From: Peribacillus frigoritolerans
Lineage (GTDB): Bacteria > Bacillota > Bacilli > Bacillales > Bacillaceae
Reading direction: 5' to 3'
Length of the DNA: 64,000 nt
NCBI RefSeq assembly: GCF_004358755.1
Contig: NZ_SMZY01000001.1
Span: forward strand, 186,001 to 250,000
Both the position numbers and the translations under genes were made by a program. The notes beneath the pieces are model-generated. The model was not told the DNA's origin, ran no database searches, and saw only the letters and a list, made by a program, of their open reading frames with translations. This document shows positions 30,052-39,231 of the stretch, one piece after another (position 1 is the first letter of the stretch; each line of letters starts with the position of its first letter).

Positions 30052-31317
30052 TTATTGCTGTTTCATCAGCTTTTCATAGATCTGTGAAAGGGAAAGTTCG
30101 AATTTCCCTGTTTGTTTAGGGGCATAATACTTTTTCTTTTTTAGTGAATTCGGCAGATACTGCTGCTTTACCCAGCCATTTTCGAAGTCATGGGGATATT
30201 GATAGTCAATGCCTCTGCCAAGTTTTTCTGCTCCCTTGTAATGTGCATCCTTCAGATGAGCAGGGATTTCACCGCTTTTACCGGCGCGGATATCTGCAAT
30301 GGCAGCATCCAGTGCACTGTATGCGCTGTTGGATTTTGGGGAGAGACAAAGCTCTATGACTGCATTTGCAAGCGGGATTCGAGCTTCAGGCAGTCCAAGT
30401 CTTTCTGTTGCTTCAATGGCTGCTAATGTCCTGGCACCAGCTTGAGGGCTTGCAAGACCAATATCTTCATATGCAATGACCAGCAGCCTGCGGTTAATGC
30501 TGATCAGATCTCCAGCTTCTATCAGTCTGCCGAGATAATGCAGAGCTGCATTTACGTCGGATCCGCGGATCGATTTTTGAAATGCGGAAAGGACGTCGTA
30601 GTGGGCATCTCCATCTTTATCATGGACAAAGCTCTTTTTTTGAAGACACTCTTCTGCTGTTTCGAGTGTGACGTGAATTTCGCCATTTTCATCTGGATCT
30701 GAGGAGATGACAGCAAGTTCCAGAGCATTGAGAGCAGATCGCACGTCACCTGCACAGCTTGACGCAAAGTGCATGAGGGCTTCCTCGGAAATAATGGCAC
30801 GATAGCTGCCAAGTCCTTTCTTTTCATCCTTTAAAGCCCGTTCTAGAGCTGTTTTTATATCAGCAGCTTCTAAAGGCTTTAATTCGAAAATCTGGCATCT
30901 GCTTCTTATGGCAGGATTGATGGCATGATAGGGATTGCTTGTCGTTGCTCCAATTAAAATGATTTTTCCATCCTCTAAATAAGGAAGGAGAAAATCCTGT
31001 TTTGCTTTATCCAGACGGTGGACCTCATCAAGAATTAAAATGACCTTTCCGGACATTTTCGCTTCTTCTGCGACGATTTCCATATCTTTCTTATTATTCA
31101 CAACTGCATTCAGATTACGGAAAGCGGTGTTTGTGCTTCCTGCAATCGCTGTTGCTATGGATGTCTTTCCTATTCCGGGAGGTCCGTACAAAATCATCGA
31201 GCTCAAGTGTTTTGCTTTTACCATCCGCTCAATCATTTTTCCTTTGCCGACTAAATGTTCCTGCCCGATGATTTCATCAATGTTTTCTGGTCTCATTCGA
31301 AATGCCAGAGGTTTCAT
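30052..31317 (-). CDS. rarA: Replication-associated recombination protein RarA (MgsA)
   Basis: RarA is an AAA+ clamp-loader-like ATPase acting at stalled replication forks. ATG 31317 follows GGGAGTG and gives 421 residues, the B. subtilis length, although the frame is open to 31386. Walker A GPPGIGKTS is at 45-53, Walker B ILILDEVHRL near 98-107, sensor 1 IGATTSNPY near 127-135, and the sensor 2 and MgsA C-terminal domains follow (SPKSNSAYSALDAAIADIRAG, HLKDAHYKGAEKLGRGIDYQYPHDF). Transcribed against tcdA; the intervening DNA is a repeat element. Confidence 0.96.
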   Translation of the reverse strand: MKPLAFRMRPENIDEIIGQEHLVGKGKMIERMVKAKHLSSMILYGPPGIGKTSIATAIAGSTNTAFRNLNAVVNNKKDMEIVAEEAKMSGKVILILDEVHRLDKAKQDFLLPYLEDGKIILIGATTSNPYHAINPAIRSRCQIFELKPLEAADIKTALERALKDEKKGLGSYRAIISEEALMHFASSCAGDVRSALNALELAVISSDPDENGEIHVTLETAEECLQKKSFVHDKDGDAHYDVLSAFQKSIRGSDVNAALHYLGRLIEAGDLISINRRLLVIAYEDIGLASPQAGARTLAAIEATERLGLPEARIPLANAVIELCLSPKSNSAYSALDAAIADIRAGKSGEIPAHLKDAHYKGAEKLGRGIDYQYPHDFENGWVKQQYLPNSLKKKKYYAPKQTGKFELSLSQIYEKLMKQQ

Positions 31318-31453
31318 GTTATCACTCCCAAGACGAAGCACTGATCTTATTTTACTAAGCTTATCATGACTTCTCCTCTTAGTCATATGAATTGATTTCT
31401 ATCTTTAATAGGAAACCGGCGAGTTAATTTGAATGCTACGATGAAGGATAATA

Positions 31454-31462
31454 TGCTATAAT
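31454..31462 (+). promoter_or_regulatory. Extended -10 promoter of the YczE-like gene
   Basis: TGCTATAAT at 31454-31462 is an extended -10 element; no good -35 box lies at the standard distance. It is the best vegetative start site upstream of the YczE-cymR-desulfurase-mnmA run. Confidence 0.5.
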
Positions 31463-31553
31463 GGCTTAGGTTCATTTAAGGGAAAAACAAATTTTTACAG
31501 CAAAAAATAGATTGTTTCAGATTTTTAAACGATGAGAGGCGAAGTGAAGAACG

Positions 31554-32225
31554 ATGAATGCTTTGCGCAGTAAAAAGAATCAGGAACTCAGTATGAGATG
31601 GGGCATTTATTTCTTGGGCCTGCTCATCATGTCTTTCGGCATCGTCCTTACGATAAAAGCTGAACTAGGCACATCTCCATGGGATGTGCTTCATATAGGA
31701 TTATATTACCAGCTTGGTTTAACGATTGGATCTTGGGCAATTATTGTAGGAGGAGCCATTCTTCTATTGTCCTCCATTTTTACAAGAAAGGTGCCTCAGG
31801 CAGGTGCCTTTGTCAATATGCTGACTGTAGGTCTATTTATAGATTTATACTTATCATTGCCGTTTATGCAGACACCGTCAGGGTATGCCGGAAAAGCACT
31901 GATGCTTTTGCTTGGTATTATTGTGATGGGTTATGGAATCGGCTTGTATATTTCTGCAGGCTGCGGTGCAGGACCTCGCGATACATTAATGCTTGCTTTG
32001 GTTGAAAAGACCGGCATAAAGGTATCAAGGATCCGCGGAGGGATTGAAGTCATTGTTCTTTTTTTCGGCTGGATTTTGGGCGGACCGGTTTTCATTGGAA
32101 CAATCGTCTGCACACTGTCCATTGGGTATATCATTGGATTTACCCTTCCGCAATGCCAGAAAACAACCAATGCCCTGCTTGAAAAAACAATCAGAAAAGA
32201 ACCGGATGTTCACCAAGTTAGCTAG
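31554..32225 (+). CDS. YczE/YitT-type integral membrane protein
   Basis: A 223-residue protein with about five to six hydrophobic helices and the family motifs FGIVLTIKAELGTSPWDVLHIGLY (about 28-51) and GLYISAGCGAGPRDTLMLAL (about 130-149), typical of the YczE/YyaS/YitT group. Function is unknown; B. subtilis YczE has been linked to bacillaene/surfactin-type production but no mechanism is established. It precedes cymR by 18 bases, so it may be co-transcribed with it. This position is not the B. subtilis location of yczE, so orthology is uncertain. Confidence 0.75.
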   Translation: MNALRSKKNQELSMRWGIYFLGLLIMSFGIVLTIKAELGTSPWDVLHIGLYYQLGLTIGSWAIIVGGAILLLSSIFTRKVPQAGAFVNMLTVGLFIDLYLSLPFMQTPSGYAGKALMLLLGIIVMGYGIGLYISAGCGAGPRDTLMLALVEKTGIKVSRIRGGIEVIVLFFGWILGGPVFIGTIVCTLSIGYIIGFTLPQCQKTTNALLEKTIRKEPDVHQVS

Positions 32226-32243
32226 AATTATAGGGGTGTATAT

Positions 32244-32660
32244 ATGAAAATTTCAACTAAAGGCCGCTATGGTCTTACAATTATGATAGAGCTTGCAAAG
32301 AAACACGGGGAAGGGCCCACCTCTTTAAAAAGCATCGCCCAGACGCATGATTTATCTGAACACTACTTAGAGCAATTGATTGCACCGCTCCGCAATGCAG
32401 GTTTAGTCAAAAGCATACGAGGAGCATACGGAGGATACGTTCTCGGAAATGAACCTGAGGCCATTACTGCAGGGGATATTATCAGAGTTCTTGAAGGGCC
32501 GATCAGCCCTGTAGAAGTGCTTGAAGATGAAGAGCCTGCTAAGCGTCACCTGTGGATTCGCATACGCGATGCGGTAAAAGACGTTCTTGATAATACAACT
32601 CTTGAAGATTTAGCAAACTACTCAGATGGCGAGCAGGAATCTTATATGTTTTATATCTAA
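32244..32660 (+). CDS. cymR: Rrf2-family cysteine-metabolism repressor CymR
   Basis: CymR, in complex with CysK and O-acetylserine signalling, represses genes for cysteine synthesis and sulfur uptake. The 138 residues start MKISTKGRYGLTIMIELAKKHG and contain a winged helix (LSEHYLEQLIAPLRNAGLVKSIRGAYGGYVL, about 36-66). No cysteines are present, which separates it from Fe-S Rrf2 sensors such as IscR and NsrR. The cysteine desulfurase follows 15 bases downstream. The likely target, the yrrT-mccB operon, lies 21 kb away in this window. Confidence 0.95.
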   Translation: MKISTKGRYGLTIMIELAKKHGEGPTSLKSIAQTHDLSEHYLEQLIAPLRNAGLVKSIRGAYGGYVLGNEPEAITAGDIIRVLEGPISPVEVLEDEEPAKRHLWIRIRDAVKDVLDNTTLEDLANYSDGEQESYMFYI

Positions 32661-32675
32661 AAAGGAGGGAGTAAA

Positions 32676-33818
32676 ATGGAGCGAATTTATTTGGACCATG
32701 CAGCTACATCCCCAATGCATCCGGAAGTAATTAACGCGATGCTTCCTCACATGCAGGATGTATTCGGCAATCCCTCAAGCATCCATTCATTTGGAAGAGA
32801 AAGCAGAAGACTGCTGGATGAGGCGAGAGCGGTGATTTCGCGGAGTCTTCATGCAAAACCGAAGGAAATTATTTTTACGGGCGGCGGAACGGAAGCTGAT
32901 AATTTAGCGATAATCGGCTCTGCTCTTGCAAATCAGCATAAAGGCAGGCACATCATAACGACGCAGATTGAGCATCATGCTGTCTTAAATACATGCAAGC
33001 ATCTGGAGAAACAGGGATTTGATGTTACCTATTTGCCTGTTAATCAGAATGGCATTGTTTCAATTGAAGATCTTAAACGGGAACTGACGCCTGAAACCAT
33101 ATTGGTTACGATCATGTACGGGAACAATGAAACTGGATCGATTCAGCCGATTGATGAGATCGGCAAGGTTCTGAAGGATCATCAGGCTCTTTTCCACACA
33201 GATGCTGTACAGGCTTTCGGAATCCTTGATTTGAATGTGAAAGAGAGCTATATAGATATGCTCTCTGCTTCTGGCCACAAGATTAATGGACCAAAAGGGA
33301 CCGGTTTTCTTTATGTTAAAGAAGGAATCTCGCTTAAACAGCACTCTCACGGCGGAGAGCAAGAACTGAAACGGCGTGCCGGAACGGAAAATGTACCCGG
33401 CATTGCAGGGCTGAAATCCGCAGTTCAATTTGCTCTTGAAACCAGAGAGCAAAAAACTGTACTTTACAAAGAGTTTAAAGATAAAATAATTGATATTTTA
33501 AAGACGGAAGATGTTTCTTTTGAAATAAATGGTGAGATAGAAAGCAGTCTGCCTCATGTATTAAATCTTTATTTCCCAGGGACAAATGTGGAGTCAATGC
33601 TAGTGAACATGGACATTGCAGGAATTGCCGTTTCAAGCGGATCAGCATGTACAGCAGGTTCCATTGAGCCCTCGCATGTTCTTACTGCCATATACGGGCA
33701 GGGGGCTGAACGGACAAAAGCTTCCATCCGCTTTAGTTTTGGTCTTGGAAATACGGTGGAGCAAGTTGAGAAGGCCGCTTTGGAGACAGCTCGAATTGTA
33801 AAAAGATTAACAGCTTAG
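32676..33818 (+). CDS. yrvO: Cysteine desulfurase (YrvO-type)
   Basis: A class V PLP aminotransferase-fold enzyme that removes sulfur from cysteine as a persulfide. In B. subtilis YrvO passes it directly to MnmA for tRNA 2-thiouridine. The 380 residues have the PLP lysine K202 in SASGHKINGPKGTGF, the HTDAVQ motif (174-179) and the catalytic cysteine C325 in SSGSACTAGS. ATG 32676 follows AAAGGAGGGAG. It sits between cymR and mnmA (19-27 bases), which supports the dedicated sulfur-relay role over a general NifS/SufS role. Confidence 0.95.
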   Translation: MERIYLDHAATSPMHPEVINAMLPHMQDVFGNPSSIHSFGRESRRLLDEARAVISRSLHAKPKEIIFTGGGTEADNLAIIGSALANQHKGRHIITTQIEHHAVLNTCKHLEKQGFDVTYLPVNQNGIVSIEDLKRELTPETILVTIMYGNNETGSIQPIDEIGKVLKDHQALFHTDAVQAFGILDLNVKESYIDMLSASGHKINGPKGTGFLYVKEGISLKQHSHGGEQELKRRAGTENVPGIAGLKSAVQFALETREQKTVLYKEFKDKIIDILKTEDVSFEINGEIESSLPHVLNLYFPGTNVESMLVNMDIAGIAVSSGSACTAGSIEPSHVLTAIYGQGAERTKASIRFSFGLGNTVEQVEKAALETARIVKRLTA

Positions 33819-33827
33819 AATGATTGA

Positions 33828-34961
<1,134 letters not shown>

Positions 34962-34977
34962 AGATGCAACCTTTGTT

Positions 34978-35010
34978 AAAACCTCAACGTCGGTTGAGGT
35001 TTTTTCTTTA
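34978..35010 (+). terminator. Terminator after mnmA
   Basis: AAAACCTCAAC pairs with GTTGAGGTTTT around a GTCG loop, followed by TTTTTTC. Confidence 0.9.
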
Positions 35011-35039
35011 AAAATTTGTTACCGGGAGTGCTGTTGATC

Positions 35040-35693
35040 ATGAGCGATAAAAGTATTTTAGGAATAGAAGCCATGCAAAAAGGCGATTTTGAAAAAGCGG
35101 CAGGATATTTTTCAGAGGCTATTGAAGAAAATCCAAAGGATGCTGTTTGTTATGTGAATTTCGGAAATTTATTGGCAGCAGTAGGAGAGTTTGAAAAAGC
35201 GATTACCTTTTTTGAAAAAGCGATAGAACTTGATGCAAAGACGACTACGGCCTACTATGGTGCCGGAAATGTGTATTACAATAGCGAGCAGTTTCAATCA
35301 GCTCAAAAAATGTTTTTAAAGGCGATTCAAAAAGGGATGGATCATTCAGATGTCTTTTTCATGCTTGGAATGAGCTATGTCCAAATGAATCAGCCGCTGC
35401 CTGCCCTTCCATATTTACAAAGAGCAGTTGAATTAAATGAAGAGGACACGGAAGCACGCTTTCAATATGGCTTATGTTTAGCTCAGCAGGAATCACTTGA
35501 TGAAGCGATTCGGCAATTCCAGATTGTAGTGGAAAAGGATCCAGGTCATGCGGACGCATACTATAATTTAGGTGTGGGCTACGCATTTAAAGAGGACGCA
35601 AAAGAGGCCATGGAAATGCTCAATCAAGCTCTGAGCATTCAGCCGGACCATGACATGGCGGCTAATTTGAAGCAGCTGATGCAAACGCTGTAA
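35040..35693 (+). CDS. yrrB: Tetratricopeptide repeat protein (YrrB-like)
   Basis: A 217-residue soluble protein built of about six TPR units (for example AMQKGDFEKAAGYFSEAIEENPKDAVCYVN, AVGEFEKAITFFEKAIELDAKTTTAYYG, AQQESLDEAIRQFQIVVEKDPGHADAYYNLGVGY). TPRs form protein-binding superhelices; the partner is unknown. In B. subtilis yrrB lies between mnmA and recD2, as here. GGGAGTG at 35024-35030 is closer to an in-frame TTG at 35034, so the protein may be two residues longer. Confidence 0.85.
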   Translation: MSDKSILGIEAMQKGDFEKAAGYFSEAIEENPKDAVCYVNFGNLLAAVGEFEKAITFFEKAIELDAKTTTAYYGAGNVYYNSEQFQSAQKMFLKAIQKGMDHSDVFFMLGMSYVQMNQPLPALPYLQRAVELNEEDTEARFQYGLCLAQQESLDEAIRQFQIVVEKDPGHADAYYNLGVGYAFKEDAKEAMEMLNQALSIQPDHDMAANLKQLMQTL

Positions 35694-35722
35694 GAATCAG
35701 GAAATCAGGGGGAGGAGATCTT

Positions 35723-38098
35723 GTGCAGCAAAAGGCGGACCTGTTTCAAGAGCAGGAACGGTTTTTAAAAGGAAAGATCATCACGGTTATTTATCAGAAT
35801 GACCAAAACCATTATACCGTCTTAAAGACGGAGGTTCTTGAAACGAGCGAAAATTATGATCAAAAAGAAATAACCGTGACGGGCTATTTTCCTCTTCTGC
35901 ATGAAGATGAAACATATACCTTCTTTGGGATGCTTACGCAGCATCCTAAATTCGGACAGCAATTCCAGGCTGAGCATTACCGGAAGGAAATTCCCAAAAC
36001 GCGCGATGGTGTCATTCAATACCTTTCAAGTGACCTGTTTAAAGGGATAGGCAGGAAAACAGCGGAAGCGATAGTTGATGTTCTCGGAGAAGGCGCCATT
36101 TCGAAAATGATGGAAGATCCTTCTGTACTGGATAAGGTGCCGAAACTCGGCAAAGACAAAGCAAACCAGCTGCTTGATCAGCTGAAGGAGCATCAGGGTC
36201 TTGAGCAGGCAATGATTATTTTAAATCAGCTTGGCTTCGGTCCTCAGCTTTCCATGAAAATTTACCAGGCCTATCAAGAAAGAACCATCCAGATGATTCA
36301 GGAGAATCCTTTTCAGCTTGTGAAAGATATCGAAGGAATCGGGTTTGTGCGCGCTGATGAGCTTGGCGGCCAAATGGGACTCGGCGGAAATCACCCTGAG
36401 CGGATTAAAGCTGCCTGCTTTTATACAATAGAACATCTTTGCCTTCAAGAGGGCCATACATATGTATCACTTGAGCAGTTAATTATAAAATCAATGGAAT
36501 TGCTGAATTCATCGAAGAATTCAGGAATTATTGAAACCGATATTTCAGAACAATTGATCAAACTTGCTGAAGAAAAAGGAATTATTATTGAAGAAGACAG
36601 AGCCTATCTGCCCTCTCTCTTTTTTGCTGAACAGGGACTTGTCAAAAGTATCCAGCGTGTCCTTTTGCAGACAGAATATGAAAGCATTTTTCCTGAATCA
36701 GAGTTTTTGCTTTCACTCGGAAAACTGGAAGAGAGAATGAACGTGCAGTACGCCCCGACTCAAAAAGAGGCGATTCAAACGGCTCTGATGTCTCCGATGC
36801 TTCTGTTGACCGGAGGGCCGGGTACAGGAAAGACGACCGTTATTAAGGGAATCGTGGAACTTTATGCAGATTTGCACGGCTGTTCACTTGAGCAAAAAGA
36901 TTACAAAAAAGAAGAGCCATTCCCAATCTCATTAGTTGCCCCGACAGGACGGGCTGCAAAAAGAATGACTGAAGCAACAGGTCTGCCTGCTGTAACGATT
37001 CACCGGCTGTTAAAGTGGAACGGTGCAGAAGGATTTGATCACGGAGAAGATAACCCGATTGGTGCAAAACTGCTGATTGTCGATGAAATGTCGATGGTAG
37101 ACACTTGGATTGCCAATCAGCTGTTTAAAGCTCTGCCTGAACATATACAAGTCATCATGGTTGGTGATGAAGATCAGCTGCCTTCTGTAGGACCTGGTCA
37201 AGTGCTGCGCGATTTACTTGAATCTCAGGCAGTTCCTGTTGTAAGGCTGACGGATATTTACAGACAGGCTGAGGGTTCATCCATTATAGAGCTTGCACAT
37301 GATATAAAAAAAGGAAGGCTGCCGGATAACTTGACTGCGCCTACTAAAGACAGATCCTTTATTCGATGCAGCGGTGCACAGGTAAAGGAAGTAGTGGAGA
37401 AAGTCATTTCGAACGCCATTAAAAAAGGATATACAGCCCGTGATGTTCAAGTGCTTGCCCCGATGTACCGCGGGCCTGCGGGCATAGATCAGCTTAATAT
37501 TATGCTGCAGCAGCTGTTTAATCCTAAAGCTGAAAACAAAAGGGAAATGAAATTCGGCGATACGGTGTACAGATCCGGCGACAAAGTGCTCCAGCTTGTG
37601 AATCAGCCTGAGAGCAATGTGTATAACGGCGACATCGGAGAGATTGTGTCCATTTTTTATGCCAAGGAGAACACTGAAAAAGAAGATATGATCGTCATCT
37701 CCTTTGATGGCACTGAGGTCACATATACAAAATCTGATTTCAATCAATTCACGCATGCGTTCTGCTGTTCCATTCACAAATCACAGGGAAGCGAATTTCC
37801 GATTGTAGTTGTGCCTGTTGTTAAAAGCTATTACAGAATGCTTAGACGGAACTTGATTTATACCGCTATTACAAGAAGCAAGCAGTTTTTAATCCTTTGC
37901 GGGGAACAAGATGCCCTGCTGCGGGGAATTGAAAACAGAGATCATTTAAGCCGGCAGACCTCTTTAAAAATGAAGCTTTCCGAAAAACAGCATGATATTG
38001 AAGAACTGACAGAAGAGCTTCCCTTTGACCTTGCTGATGCCATGATCGGAATGGAAGGCATTACCCCGTATGACTTTATGGAAGAAAACAAAATCTAA
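35723..38098 (+). CDS. recD2: ATP-dependent 5'-3' helicase RecD2
   Basis: RecD2 is the stand-alone RecD-like superfamily 1B helicase (no RecBC partner) that acts in fork maintenance and mismatch repair. The 791 residues include the long N-terminal extension with helix-hairpin-helix motifs (SSDLFKGIGRKTAEAIVDVLG, about 100-120), Walker A LTGGPGTGKTT (about residues 360-370), motif II LIVDEMSMVD (near 452-461), and C-terminal motifs including HKSQGSEFP and YTAITRSKQ. GTG 35723 follows GGGGGAGGAG. The gene follows yrrB by 29 bases. Confidence 0.96.
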   Translation: MQQKADLFQEQERFLKGKIITVIYQNDQNHYTVLKTEVLETSENYDQKEITVTGYFPLLHEDETYTFFGMLTQHPKFGQQFQAEHYRKEIPKTRDGVIQYLSSDLFKGIGRKTAEAIVDVLGEGAISKMMEDPSVLDKVPKLGKDKANQLLDQLKEHQGLEQAMIILNQLGFGPQLSMKIYQAYQERTIQMIQENPFQLVKDIEGIGFVRADELGGQMGLGGNHPERIKAACFYTIEHLCLQEGHTYVSLEQLIIKSMELLNSSKNSGIIETDISEQLIKLAEEKGIIIEEDRAYLPSLFFAEQGLVKSIQRVLLQTEYESIFPESEFLLSLGKLEERMNVQYAPTQKEAIQTALMSPMLLLTGGPGTGKTTVIKGIVELYADLHGCSLEQKDYKKEEPFPISLVAPTGRAAKRMTEATGLPAVTIHRLLKWNGAEGFDHGEDNPIGAKLLIVDEMSMVDTWIANQLFKALPEHIQVIMVGDEDQLPSVGPGQVLRDLLESQAVPVVRLTDIYRQAEGSSIIELAHDIKKGRLPDNLTAPTKDRSFIRCSGAQVKEVVEKVISNAIKKGYTARDVQVLAPMYRGPAGIDQLNIMLQQLFNPKAENKREMKFGDTVYRSGDKVLQLVNQPESNVYNGDIGEIVSIFYAKENTEKEDMIVISFDGTEVTYTKSDFNQFTHAFCCSIHKSQGSEFPIVVVPVVKSYYRMLRRNLIYTAITRSKQFLILCGEQDALLRGIENRDHLSRQTSLKMKLSEKQHDIEELTEELPFDLADAMIGMEGITPYDFMEENKI

Positions 38099-38124
38099 GA
38101 ATGTTCGGAAAGGGGGAGTTTCTC

Positions 38125-38601
38125 CTGCGGACATTTACAGAGCTCAGAGGCATGCCGGTAGTTGATGTAGATGACGGATTAATCACCGGTTATGTATCTG
38201 ATGTTTGTTTTGATGCAAATGGCTCTTTTATCGGGCTGTTAATAAATGAAAAAGGCATATTCAGGAAAGGGCGCATAGTTCCTGCAGAAACGATTTGTAC
38301 GATAGGCAAGGACGGAATAATGGTTAACGGCAGAAGCAGTCTGAAATCGTTGTCTGAATTTAGAGAAGCTTATTTCCTGCAATCACACCGCCGGATCCAG
38401 TACAAAGCTGTCTATTCTACGGAAGGCGAGAAGCTTGGACTTCTTGCTGATGTATACTTTTCTGAACAAGTGGGCACCATTGTAGCATATGAACTGACGG
38501 ACGGATTCTTTGCAGATATGATGGAGGGAAAAAGAATGATTGATCCTCCAGGGTCTTTAACCATTAGCAAAGATGCAATCGTCATGGATTTTATTCATTA
38601 G
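38125..38601 (+). CDS. yrrD: PRC-barrel protein YrrD, apparent CTG start
   Basis: A protein with two PRC-barrel-like halves (RTFTELRGMPVVDVDDGLITGYVSDVCFD and IQYKAVYSTEGEKLGLLADVYFSEQVGTIVAYELTDG), a fold often used for RNA or cell-wall contacts; the role is unknown. ATG 38101 is in frame but has no ribosome binding site and overlaps the recD2 end. AAAGGGGGAG at 38109-38118 instead points to CTG 38125, which gives an N-terminus MRTFTELRG and 158 residues. If the CTG is not used, ATG 38101 adds eight residues. It resembles B. subtilis YrrD. Confidence 0.8.
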   Translation: MRTFTELRGMPVVDVDDGLITGYVSDVCFDANGSFIGLLINEKGIFRKGRIVPAETICTIGKDGIMVNGRSSLKSLSEFREAYFLQSHRRIQYKAVYSTEGEKLGLLADVYFSEQVGTIVAYELTDGFFADMMEGKRMIDPPGSLTISKDAIVMDFIH

Positions 38602-38615
38602 CGAGGTGCACCGCA

Positions 38616-38807
38616 TTGTTAAAATGCCCGAATTGTAAAAGTAAGGATATTGGGAAGATTGGCGTGAATCAGTATTATTGCTGGGGCTGCTTTATCGAGC
38701 TGTCCATATCGAAAGGCCAGATCTTTACCCATCAAGTGGAAGAGGACGGTTCTCTAAGTTCTCTTGATGATCTTTTCACAGATGATGATCGAACAATCAG
38801 CATGTAG
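38616..38807 (+). CDS. Small zinc-ribbon-like protein
   Basis: A 63-residue protein whose N-terminal half has two cysteine pairs, CPNCKSKDIGKIGVNQYYCWGC, spaced like a zinc ribbon (C4, C7, C22, C25). An acidic C-terminus follows. TTG 38616 follows GCGAGGTG. Small genes lie at this place after yrrD in B. subtilis too, but I cannot confirm the name from sequence alone. Function unknown. Confidence 0.75.
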   Translation: MLKCPNCKSKDIGKIGVNQYYCWGCFIELSISKGQIFTHQVEEDGSLSSLDDLFTDDDRTISM

Positions 38808-38831
38808 ACAGTAATAAAGGGGGAATACGCC

Positions 38832-38936
38832 ATGAACCGCAAAATGTCCTCAATGCTTTCAGATCTGATAGGACGCATTCCGATGTCCAAACGTTCGATG
38901 AAAAAAATGCGAAAACGAATAATGAAAAAGTTTTGA
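38832..38936 (+). CDS. Short basic protein (DUF3918/YrzQ-like)
   Basis: A 34-residue ORF with a good ribosome binding site (AAAGGGGGAATACGCC before ATG 38832). The product starts MNRKMSSMLSDLIGRIPMSK and ends in a strongly basic KRSMKKMRKRIMKKF tail. The length, charge and location, between the zinc-ribbon gene and yrrI, suggest the YrzQ/DUF3918 type; this is by resemblance only. It is followed by a terminator, so it is the last gene of the recD2 group. Confidence 0.65.
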   Translation: MNRKMSSMLSDLIGRIPMSKRSMKKMRKRIMKKF

Positions 38937-38942
38937 TTACGT

Positions 38943-38976
38943 GTCCTCTGCTTAATAAGGCAGAGGCTTTTTCATT
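38943..38976 (+). terminator. Terminator after the recD2-yrrD group
   Basis: CCTCTGC pairs with GCAGAGG around TTAATAAG, followed by CTTTTTC. Confidence 0.85.
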
Positions 38977-39111
38977 GTTTAGAAAAAAATGTTTTGCAGA
39001 ACAGTCAAAGCTTTTGTTTAGAAGAAAATGCTTCATAGCTGTCGAATGGAACAGTAAAATTGTCTTACTGAAGAAAAAAGTGAGACAAAACGCTGAATGC
39101 CAATAACCAGC

Positions 39112-39172
39112 AGATTTTCCGCACGCCCCTTCCTGTCTATCGGAGCTTGAGCTGTGGCGGCTTCCGCTTTTA
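39112..39172. repeat. Intergenic dispersed repeat, copy C (partial)
   Basis: CTGTCTATCGGAGCT and the ending GGCTTCCGCTTTT resemble the right part of copy B at 30 kb. It looks like a fragment of the same family. Non-coding. Confidence 0.5.
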
Positions 39173-39190
39173 TAATTTCAATGCATATTT

Positions 39191-39227
39191 CATCCGCTCC
39201 TCCCCAAACTAATGGTGAGGAGGGATG
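39191..39227 (+). promoter_or_regulatory. Hairpin that can cover the yrrI ribosome binding site
   Basis: CATCCGCTCCTC (39191-39202) can pair, with one bulged G, with GAGGAGGGATG (39217-39227), which is the ribosome binding site of TTG 39232. This would hide the site when folded. Confidence 0.5.
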
Positions 39228-39231
39228 CCCT

